NCBI RefSeq assembly: GCF_000425485.1
Contig: NZ_KE384388.1
Span: 62,001 to 126,000 of the forward strand
Direction of reading: 5' to 3'
DNA: 64,000 nt
DNA from: Flavobacterium tegetincola DSM 22377
Lineage (GTDB): Bacteria > Bacteroidota > Bacteroidia > Flavobacteriales > Flavobacteriaceae
Below are positions 1 to 9,462 of the stretch, one piece after another. The translations under genes were made by a program, and so were the position numbers. Position 1 is the stretch's first letter, and the number at the start of each line of letters is the position of its first letter. The notes beneath the pieces are model-generated. The model did not search any database. It worked only from the letters and a program-made list of their open reading frames with translations, and was not told where the DNA came from.

Positions 1-1
1 A

Positions 2-1252
2 ATTAGATTCAAGAATGGTAGAAAAGAGTTTTACAGAAACACCGAAAATCTTACGCTAAGCATCGGTGATATCGTTGCTACAGAAGCTTCGCCGGGACAC
101 GATATCGGAATTATTACCTTAACGGGTGAATTAGTTCGGATTCAGATGAAGAAAAAAGGGGTGAATCATCAAAGTAATGAAATTACTAAAATCTATCGCA
201 AAGCGTCACAAAAAGATATTGATATTTGGGCAGCAGCTCGAGAACGTGAAGAGCCAATGAAGATTCGCGCTCGTGAATTGGCTATTGCTCAGAAGCTTGA
301 GATGAAAATCTCTGATATTGAATTTCAAGGAGATGGTTCAAAAGCAACGTTCTACTACACTGCAAACGATCGAATTGATTTCCGTGCATTGATTAAAGAT
401 TTTGCAAAGGAATTCAGTACTCGAATTGAAATGAAACAAGTAGGTTTCCGTCAAGAAGCAGCCCGTTTAGGCGGAATTGGTTCTTGTGGACGCGAATTGT
501 GTTGTTCCACTTGGTTAACGGATTTTAGAAGTGTAAATACTTCCGCAGCGCGTTACCAACAATTGTCTTTAAATCCACAAAAATTAGCCGGGCAATGCGG
601 TAAGTTAAAATGCTGTTTGAACTACGAGTTAGATACGTACATGGATGCGTTAAAAGATTTTCCAGCATTTGAAACGCGTTTGGTAACTGAAAAAGGAGAT
701 GCCATTTGCCAGAAGCAAGATATTTTTAAAGGATTGATGTGGTTTGCATACACTAATAATTTTTCAAATTGGCACGTACTGAAAATTGAGCAAGTAAATG
801 AAATCATTGCAGAAAACAAGTTGAAAAACAAGGTTTCGGCATTAGAAGATTTTGCAATTGAAGACGCGCCTCTTCCTGAAAAAGATTTCAATAATGCAAT
901 GGGACAAGAAAGTTTGACTCGCTTTGACCAACCAAAAAAGAAAAAACGACCAACCAAGAAGAAAAAACCGACAGAAAATGCAATTGTTGCTAATAAACCT
1001 GCAGGTTCCAATATTATAAAAGCAAATAGTTCAGTTGCTTTGGATAAAAAGCCTGTGCTAATTAAGCCGAAAGCAGCAAGTGCGTTACCAAATGATGTTA
1101 AAGAGCAAACGATAACGGACAAAAAGCCAAATAATCGTCCAAAGAACAAGAGGAAACCTTCTGGAAATAGAAAACCAGCCGAGAGAAACCCAAACGAGCC
1201 AAAGCCTGATAACCGAATAATTCCGAATAAAAAAAATGAATCTAAAGAGTAG
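2..1252 (+). CDS. ricT: PSP1-domain protein RicT-like, 5' end outside window
   Basis: The frame is open from base 2, so the start lies upstream of the window; the ATG at 146 is internal. The N-terminal part is a PSP1 domain. Two Cys clusters (GSCGRELCC near base 481 and GQCGKLKCC near base 595) are the conserved cysteines of RicT/YaaT proteins, which bind Fe-S clusters in the B. subtilis RicAFT complex. From about base 930 the protein becomes a Lys/Pro/Asn-rich, probably disordered tail that may bind nucleic acid. The stop overlaps the start of gldH by 17 bp, so the two are probably translated together. Family assignment is firm; the role in Bacteroidota is inferred. Confidence 0.88.
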   Translation: MRFKNGRKEFYRNTENLTLSIGDIVATEASPGHDIGIITLTGELVRIQMKKKGVNHQSNEITKIYRKASQKDIDIWAAAREREEPMKIRARELAIAQKLEMKISDIEFQGDGSKATFYYTANDRIDFRALIKDFAKEFSTRIEMKQVGFRQEAARLGGIGSCGRELCCSTWLTDFRSVNTSAARYQQLSLNPQKLAGQCGKLKCCLNYELDTYMDALKDFPAFETRLVTEKGDAICQKQDIFKGLMWFAYTNNFSNWHVLKIEQVNEIIAENKLKNKVSALEDFAIEDAPLPEKDFNNAMGQESLTRFDQPKKKKRPTKKKKPTENAIVANKPAGSNIIKANSSVALDKKPVLIKPKAASALPNDVKEQTITDKKPNNRPKNKRKPSGNRKPAERNPNEPKPDNRIIPNKKNESKE

Positions 1253-1721
1253 TTTCTTATTTATTTTAATCCTTTTTTGTCTCATTTCGTGTGATAAAAA
1301 TAGAGTCTTTGACGATTATAAGTCGGTGGGAAAGGCTTGGGTAAAAGACAGTATTGTTACGTTCGATTTTAAGCAAGAAGACACAACAAAATTGTATAAC
1401 TTATTTGTAAACTTAAGGGCAAATCAAGCGTATCAGTTCAATAACTTATACGTAATCGTTTCAATGGAGCGTCCAGGAGGCTTGACAAAAGTAGATACTT
1501 TGCAATACCAAATGACCAATCCAGATGGATCGCTTTTAGGGGATGGATTCTCAGATATTAAAGAAAGTAAATTATTTTATAAAGAGAATTTAAGGTTTGA
1601 TACCATCGGAGATTACAAAGTAAATATCCAACATGCCGTTCGTCAAAATGGAAAAGTTGAAGGAGTGCAAGCGTTAGAAGGAATTACAGAAGTCGGATTT
1701 AGAATTGAAACAATAGAATAA
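1236..1721 (+). CDS. gldH: Gliding motility lipoprotein GldH
   Basis: A 161-residue lipoprotein. The signal peptide ends in a lipobox with Cys at residue 19 (CLISC), so it is probably anchored in a cell-envelope membrane. Sequence, length and position between a PSP1 gene and a penicillin-binding protein gene match GldH, which F. johnsoniae needs for gliding and type IX secretion-dependent functions. The start ATG lies inside the 3' end of ricT, and the next gene begins 3 bp after its stop, which indicates one transcript. The biochemical role of GldH is not established. Confidence 0.92.
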   Translation: MNLKSSFLFILILFCLISCDKNRVFDDYKSVGKAWVKDSIVTFDFKQEDTTKLYNLFVNLRANQAYQFNNLYVIVSMERPGGLTKVDTLQYQMTNPDGSLLGDGFSDIKESKLFYKENLRFDTIGDYKVNIQHAVRQNGKVEGVQALEGITEVGFRIETIE

Positions 1722-1724
1722 GAT

Positions 1725-4028
1725 ATGGCAGTCAAAAAAAACAATAAATCTGCTCAAGCAGGTTTTTCTCTTTACGTAAAACGTTTTTGGCAGATTTTTG
1801 GAATAGGAATAGGAAGTGTATTTCTACTTTTTCTTTTAGCCTCGTTCGGGGTTTTAGGACATATGCCCTCTTTTAACGATTTGGAAAATCCAGAATCCAA
1901 TTTGGCTACCGAAATTATTTCTGCAGACGGCGAGACAATTGGAAAGTTTTATAACGAGAACAGAAGTTCAATTACCTATGAACAACTTCCCAAACATCTT
2001 GTAGATGCCTTGGTTGCAACTGAAGATGAACGTTTTTACGAGCATTCTGGAATTGATGCTAGAGGAACTTTACGTGCGGTAACTAATTTAGGAACAAGTG
2101 GAGGAGCCAGTACGTTGTCGCAACAGTTGGCAAAACAATTATTTCACGGGGAAGGTTCTAAGAATATCTTTCAACGTCTTCTTCAAAAAATAAAAGAATG
2201 GATTATCGCCATTCGTTTAGAGCGTCAGTATACTAAAAATGAAATCATTGCAATGTATTTTAACGTATATGATTTTAACAATTACGCGGTTGGAATCCGT
2301 TCTGCAGCAAAAACTTATTTCAATAAATTGCCCAAGGATTTAACGATTGATGAATCGGCAATGCTGGTTGGTATGTTTAAAAATTCGTCTTTATACAATC
2401 CAACTAGAAATGCACAAGGAGTTAAAAACCGTCGAAATGTAGTGCTTTCACAAATGGTTAAGTCGGACATTATAACAGAAGTCCAACGTGAAAAATTAAG
2501 TGCGCTTCCTATAACTCTAGATTTTAAATTGCAAACCCATAAAGAAGGAATCGCAACGTATTTCCGTGAATATTTAAGGGAGTTTATGAAAGGTTGGGTT
2601 CGAGAAAATAAACGACCTGATGGTAGTGACTATGATATTTATAGAGATGGTTTAAAAATTTATACTACAATAGATTCGCGCATGCAAAACTATGCCGAAG
2701 AGGCGGTTTATGCACACATGGCCAACTTACAAGAAGAGTTTTTTATTCAATCTAAAAATAATAAAAATGCTCCTTTTGTCAATATTTCTGATGCAGAAAC
2801 CACAAGCTTGATGAATCGTGCTCGAAAAAATTCAGAGCGCTTCCGCATCATGAAAGCCGAAGGAAAAAGTGAAGAAGACATCTTAAAATCGTTTACCGTA
2901 AAGACTAAAATGAAAGTTTTTTCATGGAAAGGCGAGCGCGATACGATTATGACTCCCAACGATTCCATCCGATACTACAAGCATTTCTTACAAAGTGGTG
3001 TAATGTCCATGGATCCTGAAACGGGCTATGTAAAAGCGTGGGTCGGTGGAATTAATTACAAACATTTCCAGTACGATCACGTAAATCAAGGTGCAAGACA
3101 AGTAGGTTCCACATTTAAACCTTTTGTGTATGCCACAGCAATAGAGCAACAAGGTTATTCACCTTGTGATTCCATCATTGATTCTCCGTTTACAATTCCC
3201 CAGGGCCGTCATAATGTAACGCAAAGTTGGACGCCTCGAAATTCGAGTAATTCGTATCGTGGTATGGTTACTTTAAAACAAGCATTGGCACTTTCCATAA
3301 ATACCGTATCGGCTAAGTTAATTGACCGTGTCGGTCCCGAAGCTGTAGTGGCATTGACTAAAAAATTGGGCGTAAAGTCAAGTATTCCTGCCCAACCTTC
3401 CATCGCATTAGGAGCGGTAGAAATTACTGTACACGATATGGTGGCCGCTTACGGAACATTTGCCAATCAAGGAATCTACATCAAACCGGAAGTAATTACC
3501 AAAATCGAAGATAAAAACGGAAATATTCTGTATCAAACCATGCCAGAATCTCATGATGTTCTGAACAAAGATATCGCTTATGCAGTAGTCAAGTTACTTG
3601 AAGGTGTAACTGAAATTGGTTCAGGAGGTCGTTTGAGAACATCAGGTGGTGGAAACGGTTACAATCGTGTAACGGGCTATCCTTATTCATTGACCAATCC
3701 AATTGCAGGAAAAACCGGAACAACTCAAAACCAGTCTGACGGTTGGTTCATGGGAATGGTGCCTAATTTGGTTACCGGAGTTTGGGTAGGAAATGAAGAC
3801 CGTTCTGCACATTTTAAAAGCATCACTTACGGTCAAGGAGCCACAATGGCTTTGCCAATTTTTGGTATGTACATGAAAAAATGTTATCAAGATAAAACGT
3901 TAACAGTCTCTAAAGAAGCCTTTAAACGTCCACCCAATTTAGCTATAAAAGTCGATTGTTGGGTGCCAAAAGTGAAAGACACCACGGCAGTAGATTTAGA
4001 ACAAGATACAGACGAATTTAATTTGTAA
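1725..4028 (+). CDS. Penicillin-binding protein 1A (transglycosylase/transpeptidase)
   Basis: A 767-residue bifunctional peptidoglycan synthase. A single N-terminal membrane helix (about residues 17-44) is followed by a GT51 glycosyltransferase domain with the catalytic Glu motif EDERFYEHSG near residue 100. The transpeptidase domain has the Ser nucleophile in GSTFKP (about residue 460), an SIN motif and KTGTT near 661. The active sites face the periplasm. It is the third gene of the ricT-gldH-PBP run. Length and motif order are normal for class A PBPs, and no key residue is missing. Confidence 0.95.
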   Translation: MAVKKNNKSAQAGFSLYVKRFWQIFGIGIGSVFLLFLLASFGVLGHMPSFNDLENPESNLATEIISADGETIGKFYNENRSSITYEQLPKHLVDALVATEDERFYEHSGIDARGTLRAVTNLGTSGGASTLSQQLAKQLFHGEGSKNIFQRLLQKIKEWIIAIRLERQYTKNEIIAMYFNVYDFNNYAVGIRSAAKTYFNKLPKDLTIDESAMLVGMFKNSSLYNPTRNAQGVKNRRNVVLSQMVKSDIITEVQREKLSALPITLDFKLQTHKEGIATYFREYLREFMKGWVRENKRPDGSDYDIYRDGLKIYTTIDSRMQNYAEEAVYAHMANLQEEFFIQSKNNKNAPFVNISDAETTSLMNRARKNSERFRIMKAEGKSEEDILKSFTVKTKMKVFSWKGERDTIMTPNDSIRYYKHFLQSGVMSMDPETGYVKAWVGGINYKHFQYDHVNQGARQVGSTFKPFVYATAIEQQGYSPCDSIIDSPFTIPQGRHNVTQSWTPRNSSNSYRGMVTLKQALALSINTVSAKLIDRVGPEAVVALTKKLGVKSSIPAQPSIALGAVEITVHDMVAAYGTFANQGIYIKPEVITKIEDKNGNILYQTMPESHDVLNKDIAYAVVKLLEGVTEIGSGGRLRTSGGGNGYNRVTGYPYSLTNPIAGKTGTTQNQSDGWFMGMVPNLVTGVWVGNEDRSAHFKSITYGQGATMALPIFGMYMKKCYQDKTLTVSKEAFKRPPNLAIKVDCWVPKVKDTTAVDLEQDTDEFNL

Positions 4029-4034
4029 TTTTTT

Positions 4035-4120
4035 CAGGAGCTATTTCCAGCTATACGTTGCAATCTTTATTTTTTTAAAGAAAAAAAATAAAGGATTTTC
4101 ACTGCTATCTGGGCTAGGGA
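4035..4120 (-). ncRNA. Flavo-1-like structured element, copy A
   Basis: Read on the minus strand: AGCCCAGATAGCAGTG, AAATCC, a long A/T hairpin (arms 4065-4076 and about 4081-4093), GATTGCAACG, then TAGCTGGAAATAGCTCC. The same flank-hairpin-flank layout recurs at 18797, 48275 and 53371 with different hairpin arms. It lies antisense to both neighbours, the PBP gene and the CoA-transferase genes. It resembles what I know of the flavobacterial Flavo-1 RNA; it could also serve as a terminator. Confidence 0.55.
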
Positions 4121-4163
4121 TTCAAGGAAACAACATCATTTATTTTTAAAATTTTAACCAGTT

Positions 4164-4865
4164 ATGATTAATAAAAAAGTAAACAACGTTCAAGAAGCAC
4201 TTCAAGGAATTGAAGACGGAATGACAATAATGCTTGGAGGTTTCGGACTTTCAGGAATTCCAGAAAACTCAATTGCCGAACTAGTAACTAAAAATGTAAA
4301 CGATTTAACGTGTATTTCAAACAATGCAGGTGTAGATGATTTTGGTTTGGGATTATTATTACAAAAAAAACAAATCAAAAAAATGATTTCTTCTTACGTA
4401 GGAGAAAACGCCGAATTTGAACGCCAAATGCTGTCTGGAGAATTAGACGTAGAACTAACTCCACAAGGAACATTAGCCGAAAAATGCCGAGCAGCTCAAG
4501 CCGGAATTCCCGCATTTTATACTCCAGCTGGTTACGGAACAGAAGTAGCCGAAGGAAAAGAATCCAGAGAATACAACGGAAAAATGCATATTTTGGAAGA
4601 AGCTTTCAAAGCGGATTTTGCCATTGTAAAAGCATGGAAAGGCGACGAAGCTGGTAACTTGATTTTCAAAGGAACTGCTAGAAATTTCAATGCAAATATG
4701 GCAGGTGCTGCAAAAATTACCATTGCTGAGGTAGAAGAATTAGTAGCTCCAGGAGTTTTAGACCCAAATGAAATTCACATTCCAGGAATTATGGTGCAAC
4801 GTATTTTTCAAGGAGAAAAATTTGAAAAAAGAATTGAACAACGGACAACTAGAAAAAGACAGTAA
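4164..4865 (+). CDS. scoA: 3-oxoacid CoA-transferase subunit A
   Basis: A 233-residue alpha subunit of a family I CoA-transferase. The motif [13 protein letters not shown] near the N-terminus is the glycine-rich CoA-binding signature of subunit A. With subunit B it would move CoA from succinyl-CoA to a 3-oxoacid such as acetoacetate in the cytoplasm. The beta-subunit gene starts 2 bp after its stop, so the two are co-transcribed. The exact acyl substrate cannot be read from the sequence; acetate/butyrate-type CoA-transferases are close relatives. Confidence 0.93.
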   Translation: MINKKVNNVQEALQGIEDGMTIMLGGFGLSGIPENSIAELVTKNVNDLTCISNNAGVDDFGLGLLLQKKQIKKMISSYVGENAEFERQMLSGELDVELTPQGTLAEKCRAAQAGIPAFYTPAGYGTEVAEGKESREYNGKMHILEEAFKADFAIVKAWKGDEAGNLIFKGTARNFNANMAGAAKITIAEVEELVAPGVLDPNEIHIPGIMVQRIFQGEKFEKRIEQRTTRKRQ

Positions 4866-4867
4866 TT

Positions 4868-5527
4868 ATGGCATTAGATAAAAACCAAATTGCAAAACGT
4901 ATTGCGAAAGAAGTACAAGATAAATTTTACGTTAACCTAGGAATCGGAATTCCGACCTTAGTGGCAAACTATGTTCGTACCGATATATCAGTAGAATTTC
5001 AGAGTGAAAATGGCGTTCTAGGAATGGGACCTTTTCCTTTTGAAGGAGAAGAAGATGCCGATATTATTAATGCCGGAAAACAAACCATTACCACTTTACC
5101 AGGTGCTTCCTTTTTTGATTCTGCTTTTAGTTTTGGAATGATTCGTTCTCAAAAAGTAGATTTAACCATCCTTGGAGCCATGGAAGTGGCCGAAAATGGC
5201 GACATTGCCAACTGGAAAATCCCAGGGAAAATGGTCAAAGGAATGGGTGGTGCGATGGATTTAGTGGCTTCTGCCGAGAATATTATCGTTGCCATGATGC
5301 ACGTTAATAAAGCCGGAGAATCTAAAATTTTAAAGCGTTGTACATTGCCTTTAACAGGTGTAGGTTGTGTAAAAAAAGTAGTTACCGAACTCGCCGTTTT
5401 AGAAGTTACCTCAAAAGGTTTTAAACTTTTAGAACGTGCTCCGGGAGTTTCAGTCGAACATATCATTAATTCTACAGAAGCAGAATTAATTATCGATGGA
5501 GAAATTCCTGAGATGGTGATTGAATAA
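4868..5527 (+). CDS. scoB: 3-oxoacid CoA-transferase subunit B
   Basis: A 219-residue beta subunit. The motif SENGVLGMGP holds the catalytic Glu that forms the enzyme-CoA thioester in this family. It follows the alpha-subunit gene with a 2-bp gap, the standard arrangement of the heterodimeric enzyme. A hairpin at 5551-5573 ends the pair. Length is normal. Confidence 0.94.
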   Translation: MALDKNQIAKRIAKEVQDKFYVNLGIGIPTLVANYVRTDISVEFQSENGVLGMGPFPFEGEEDADIINAGKQTITTLPGASFFDSAFSFGMIRSQKVDLTILGAMEVAENGDIANWKIPGKMVKGMGGAMDLVASAENIIVAMMHVNKAGESKILKRCTLPLTGVGCVKKVVTELAVLEVTSKGFKLLERAPGVSVEHIINSTEAELIIDGEIPEMVIE

Positions 5528-5550
5528 ATTTTAATTTAAAGTAATGATAT

Positions 5551-5578
5551 AAAGCTCTGAGAAATCAGGGCTTTTGTG
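5551..5578 (+). terminator. Terminator after the CoA-transferase genes
   Basis: Arms AAAGCTCTGA and TCAGGGCTTT pair around a GAAA loop and are followed by a short T-rich stretch. It lies 24 bp after the scoB stop. Confidence 0.6.
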
Positions 5579-5640
5579 TTAATTAAACACTCTGAAATGA
5601 AAAAATAAATCTCAAGCAATTATTGTAGGATATTTCGTAA

Positions 5641-5668
5641 TACTTTTATACTTTTATACTTTTATAAT
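5641..5668. repeat. Three tandem TACTTTTAT units
   Basis: A 9-bp unit is repeated three times 22 bp before the start of the 83-residue secreted protein. Each unit resembles a relaxed Bacteroidota -7 box (TAnnTTTG). Expansion or contraction could shift promoter spacing; this is inference. Confidence 0.6.
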
Positions 5669-5689
5669 CTAATTATAAACAATTTTATT

Positions 5690-5941
5690 ATGAAAAAAAT
5701 TATTTTTGCAATTGGATTTATGGCCTTTTCATTTAGTGCTGCTGCACAATGTAATGCTCAATCAACACAAGTTAATACATCATGTGGGCAAAGTTATTGT
5801 GTTACTGTTAAAATGCAACTTACAGGTTTTATGGAAGTAGATAATGGACTTATGGACAGTTCTGGCGGCACCATGTATAGAAAGCCTAATGCAAGAGAGC
5901 TCATTAATTCTTTCAATCAACTAGAAGCATTATGTGATTAA
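5690..5941 (+). CDS. Small secreted Cys-containing protein, unknown
   Basis: An 83-residue protein with a clear signal peptide cleaved near residue 19 (SAAAQ). The mature part of about 64 residues has four cysteines (CNAQ, SCG, YCV and the penultimate residue) that could form two disulphides outside the cytoplasm. It starts a three-gene run with a GLPGLI protein and a large outer-membrane protein, and its stop touches the next reading frame. I recognise no family. The tight spacing suggests a shared role with those two at the cell surface. Confidence 0.7.
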   Translation: MKKIIFAIGFMAFSFSAAAQCNAQSTQVNTSCGQSYCVTVKMQLTGFMEVDNGLMDSSGGTMYRKPNARELINSFNQLEALCD

Positions 5942-5945
5942 CTTT

Positions 5946-6779
5946 ATGAAAAATTTCTTTGTTTTTACATTTGTTCTCTTTTCTATACTTTGTTTTGCGC
6001 AATCTGCTACAAGAGTTGATAAGATTGATTTTAAAGCTTCATATCGATTAAACTACAAAAAATTTGCTAGTAGTGATAAAACAGCACTTGAAAATCAGGT
6101 TTTAATTTTAAAATCTGATGGGACTTCTTACTTTATGTTTGAAACAATGATGGGACTTGATAGCATTCAAAAGGTTAGATCTCTTGACATTACAGATATT
6201 ATGCTATACAGGTCGCCCCTTTATTATTTGATTGAACGAAAAGGTAATAAAGTTACACATTTTGAACTTATAGGGAATGATTTGCTTAAGTATAGTGAAC
6301 AATTAGGATTTGATTGGAAATTAGTCGCTGGACAAAAGATTATTAGAGAATATAACTGTAAGAAGGCAACGGTAGATTTCGAAGGAAGACAATGGACTGC
6401 GTGGTATTCAGATGAAATTCCGTTAAATGCAGGACCTTATAAATTCTATGGTTTGCCTGGCTTAATACTTGAAATTTCTGATAGCGAAAGTTTGTTTAAT
6501 TTCTCTGTTGAAAGTATGGAAAGTGGTAATTTTACAGTAGATTCAAACACAAGTAATTATTTTATTTCAGACGGTGATAATACAATTCAAGATATTAAAA
6601 AAGAAGATTTTCATGATGTAAGGAAAAAGTTTTATAAAATGTCTATGAACGAGAGTATAAAGTATATGAATAGAGGTGAAGATGGTGTTTACAGTATGGA
6701 GATAACTACTCTAAATGGTGAAAAAGTAAATCCTAATCGTAAACCAAAAACAAAAAATTTTATTGAAAAATACGACTAA
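5946..6779 (+). CDS. GLPGLI family protein
   Basis: A 277-residue secreted protein with signal peptide (FSILCFAQ). It contains FYGLPGLILEI, the eponymous GLPGLI motif of this Bacteroidota family. I start it at ATG 5946; a GTG at 5934 in the same frame overlaps the previous gene and is less likely. Its 3' end is followed by an outer-membrane protein gene 13 bp on, a pairing often seen for this family. Molecular function is unknown; location is probably periplasm or outer membrane. Confidence 0.85.
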   Translation: MKNFFVFTFVLFSILCFAQSATRVDKIDFKASYRLNYKKFASSDKTALENQVLILKSDGTSYFMFETMMGLDSIQKVRSLDITDIMLYRSPLYYLIERKGNKVTHFELIGNDLLKYSEQLGFDWKLVAGQKIIREYNCKKATVDFEGRQWTAWYSDEIPLNAGPYKFYGLPGLILEISDSESLFNFSVESMESGNFTVDSNTSNYFISDGDNTIQDIKKEDFHDVRKKFYKMSMNESIKYMNRGEDGVYSMEITTLNGEKVNPNRKPKTKNFIEKYD

Positions 6780-6792
6780 AGCAAACTTTAGG

Positions 6793-9450
6793 ATGATTAA
6801 AAAAATAAAAGTATGGGCATTTCTTATAGGAATGCCTTTTTTTTCGATGGGTCAGGAGTTTAAAATCAGCGGTACTATCACTGATTCTTTAGGGGTGTCT
6901 ATAAATAGCACTATAATTACAGTAACTAAAACCCAAGATGCAGCAGATGATATTTTAGCCTATACAAATTCCAATGCATCTGGAGATTACAATCTTATCA
7001 TAAAGGAATCAGGATTAGATAGTATATTTCTGAATGTACGACACATGGCTTATAGTAGCTTTCACATAAAAATAGCATTGCAAAATGGTATAAAAAATGT
7101 AATACTATATCCAAGAGTAGAACAGTTGAAAGAAGTGCTCATTGAGTCTCAAAAGATTGTTAAGGTACGAGGGGATACAATTACTTATAATGTTGCGGGA
7201 TTGAAAGCACAAAAGGACTACACAATAGAGGAAGTTATTAGCAGAATACCCGGCATTACCATCAAGGATAACGGACAAATTCAATATAAAGAAAAAGCAA
7301 TAAGTCATTTATATATCAATGGTGTAGATTTACTTGAAGGCAGATATTCAATTGCTACACGAGGTATTCCCGCTGATGCAGTAAAAGACATTGATGTATT
7401 GACACGGCACAATCATGAACGTATTGATATAGGACGAACAGAGAGTGATAAAGTTTCCCTTAACTTAAAAATTAAAGAAAACCAGAGCGTAGTTTTTGGA
7501 AGCAGTAAAAACGAGGCGGGGACACCGCTTATTACCGGACTTATGGAAACCACCCCAATTTATTTAAAGAATAATTTTCAGAATATTAGTAGCGTTAAAT
7601 TCAATAACATAGGCGAAACAGTAATAGATAATGCTAGTTCGTTGACGGTGGATGACTATAATCTTTTTAGACTAAAGATGAATGAGACCAGTGTCATACA
7701 GCCAACAAATGTGAATGGAACCATGTTATCGAATAAGTATTGGCTTGACAATGAATCTTATGCGGTAACAAATGATGCCTTGCATAAAATTAATGATAGT
7801 ACTTTGGTAAAATGGAATGTTAATTATGCAAACGAGTTAAGTAAGATAAATAAAAGCACTACCAATACTTATATTTTAGAAAATGATTCAACAGTTGTAA
7901 CTAATATCAACAGAAATAGCTTACGATCCCAACGTTTTGAAATAGGTGTAAATCAAGAAATTAACAAACGTAATTTTTATCTTAAAAACAAAACTAACTT
8001 TCAATATTCGGATGACAAAGGAATTGAATATAGTATTCTTAACCAAAATCCAATCCAAGCAAATTATTTAAACTTTGAAACAAAATTCAATAACAGTACT
8101 CTTCTTAAATCTGTTTTCGGTAAAAATAACATTCTACAAAGCGGTATATTACTTGAATATGAAAAACAGTTCGAAGAATTAAAAGTCACGCCACCCGTTT
8201 ACGAACAATTTCTAGGTAATGATGATTCAAGTATTGCAACCCAACAAAATGTAGAACTAAGCAAGTTTAATATTGGTGGTTTTAGCGAATATACGTTTAA
8301 TTGGTTACGCTTAAAATGGAACTTAAATCAAACACTACAGTACAATTATTTTAAATTTAAAAGCCAACTAAATCAGGTTCCGTCACCAAGTTTAGATAAT
8401 TTCCCTTTTTTTAGTGACTTGAACTTTCAAAAATTAACTTCATTATCAACAATCTCTTCTAAATTGACTTTAGGTAAAATGCAAATTACTTGGCGTTTAT
8501 CAGCGAATTATAGTTCCGTACATACGAAGGAAAGGGATGCAGAAAATGCTGTTTCCGATGACTCATTTTTATTTCTACAACCTATGATTGTGGCAAAATA
8601 TAAATTTAATAGAAAGTGGGATTCGGGAGTGAGTTACACTTGCACAAAAAGTATTTCTGATTTTAATCAACTATATCAAGCGGTAATCTTAAAAAGTTAT
8701 AATTCTCTTGTTCAAAATCCTCCCATTATTAACCAAACAACCGATGAATCAATTACTCCCTTTGTCTCATATAGCGATATTATTAACAGTTTTTATTTTA
8801 CATTTAAAGGAAGCATTAACAAAACACAATCTGATGTAACTTTTTCTTACCAACTCAACAATGCTGGTTTTACAATAATAAATGTTCTAAATCAATCTAA
8901 TACCATTGAGAATAAAAACGTGTCTTTAAACCTTTCTAAAGGTATTTTGGGTTCTATTAATGCTAAATTATCCTACACGGTAAATTTTACAGATAGTGAC
9001 ATGTATTTTAACAATGATTTTATTAAAGCAATTAATCGCAGTCATAGAATCGATCTAGGTTTTACTTGGGACAATGGGAGTTGGTATTCGCTAGAATATA
9101 AAGCAGATTATAATTTCAGCAGTACTGTTATAGAAAAGGATAAAATAACCAACCCCTTTTTATTTCATACAGCTAATTTAGATTTTTATACCAGCTCTTC
9201 TACCCGACTTCATTTGGGAGCTGAATCTACACAAGCTTCGATTTCTACTTCCAAAAAAAATAGAAATACAATATTCAACATGAGTTTTTTTTACAAACCT
9301 TCTAAAAAACTTTTTTTGAAAGCAGGGGTTGCTAATGTTTTTAATACCTCCACTTTTGCCACAACTTATAGTAGTGGAAACGGTATCAATTTAACTCAAT
9401 TTGAACTACGTCCTAGACAAATTACGGTGGGACTTACCTATTCATTATAA
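6793..9450 (+). CDS. Carboxypeptidase-regulatory-like outer-membrane beta-barrel protein
   Basis: An 885-residue protein. A signal peptide (about 1-21) is followed by a carboxypeptidase-regulatory-like beta-sandwich (about 24-105, starting KISGTITDSLG). Next is a plug-like region with the phrase VRGDTITYNVAGLKA, and then a long beta-barrel with many alternating aromatic segments. This is the layout of the CarboxypepD_reg/OMP_b-brl_3 families related to TonB-dependent receptors, though I see no obvious TonB box. I start at ATG 6793 (AGG just upstream) rather than the in-frame TTG at 6763, which lies inside the GLPGLI gene. Substrate is unknown. Confidence 0.85.
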   Translation: MIKKIKVWAFLIGMPFFSMGQEFKISGTITDSLGVSINSTIITVTKTQDAADDILAYTNSNASGDYNLIIKESGLDSIFLNVRHMAYSSFHIKIALQNGIKNVILYPRVEQLKEVLIESQKIVKVRGDTITYNVAGLKAQKDYTIEEVISRIPGITIKDNGQIQYKEKAISHLYINGVDLLEGRYSIATRGIPADAVKDIDVLTRHNHERIDIGRTESDKVSLNLKIKENQSVVFGSSKNEAGTPLITGLMETTPIYLKNNFQNISSVKFNNIGETVIDNASSLTVDDYNLFRLKMNETSVIQPTNVNGTMLSNKYWLDNESYAVTNDALHKINDSTLVKWNVNYANELSKINKSTTNTYILENDSTVVTNINRNSLRSQRFEIGVNQEINKRNFYLKNKTNFQYSDDKGIEYSILNQNPIQANYLNFETKFNNSTLLKSVFGKNNILQSGILLEYEKQFEELKVTPPVYEQFLGNDDSSIATQQNVELSKFNIGGFSEYTFNWLRLKWNLNQTLQYNYFKFKSQLNQVPSPSLDNFPFFSDLNFQKLTSLSTISSKLTLGKMQITWRLSANYSSVHTKERDAENAVSDDSFLFLQPMIVAKYKFNRKWDSGVSYTCTKSISDFNQLYQAVILKSYNSLVQNPPIINQTTDESITPFVSYSDIINSFYFTFKGSINKTQSDVTFSYQLNNAGFTIINVLNQSNTIENKNVSLNLSKGILGSINAKLSYTVNFTDSDMYFNNDFIKAINRSHRIDLGFTWDNGSWYSLEYKADYNFSSTVIEKDKITNPFLFHTANLDFYTSSSTRLHLGAESTQASISTSKKNRNTIFNMSFFYKPSKKLFLKAGVANVFNTSTFATTYSSGNGINLTQFELRPRQITVGLTYSL

Positions 9451-9462
9451 AATTAGTATATA

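Noticed and set aside
622..1149. A 175-codon minus-strand open frame inside ricT
   Set aside because: It is the antisense shadow of the Lys-rich ricT tail, which gives Phe- and Leu-rich translations; ricT has clear family motifs in the other frame.
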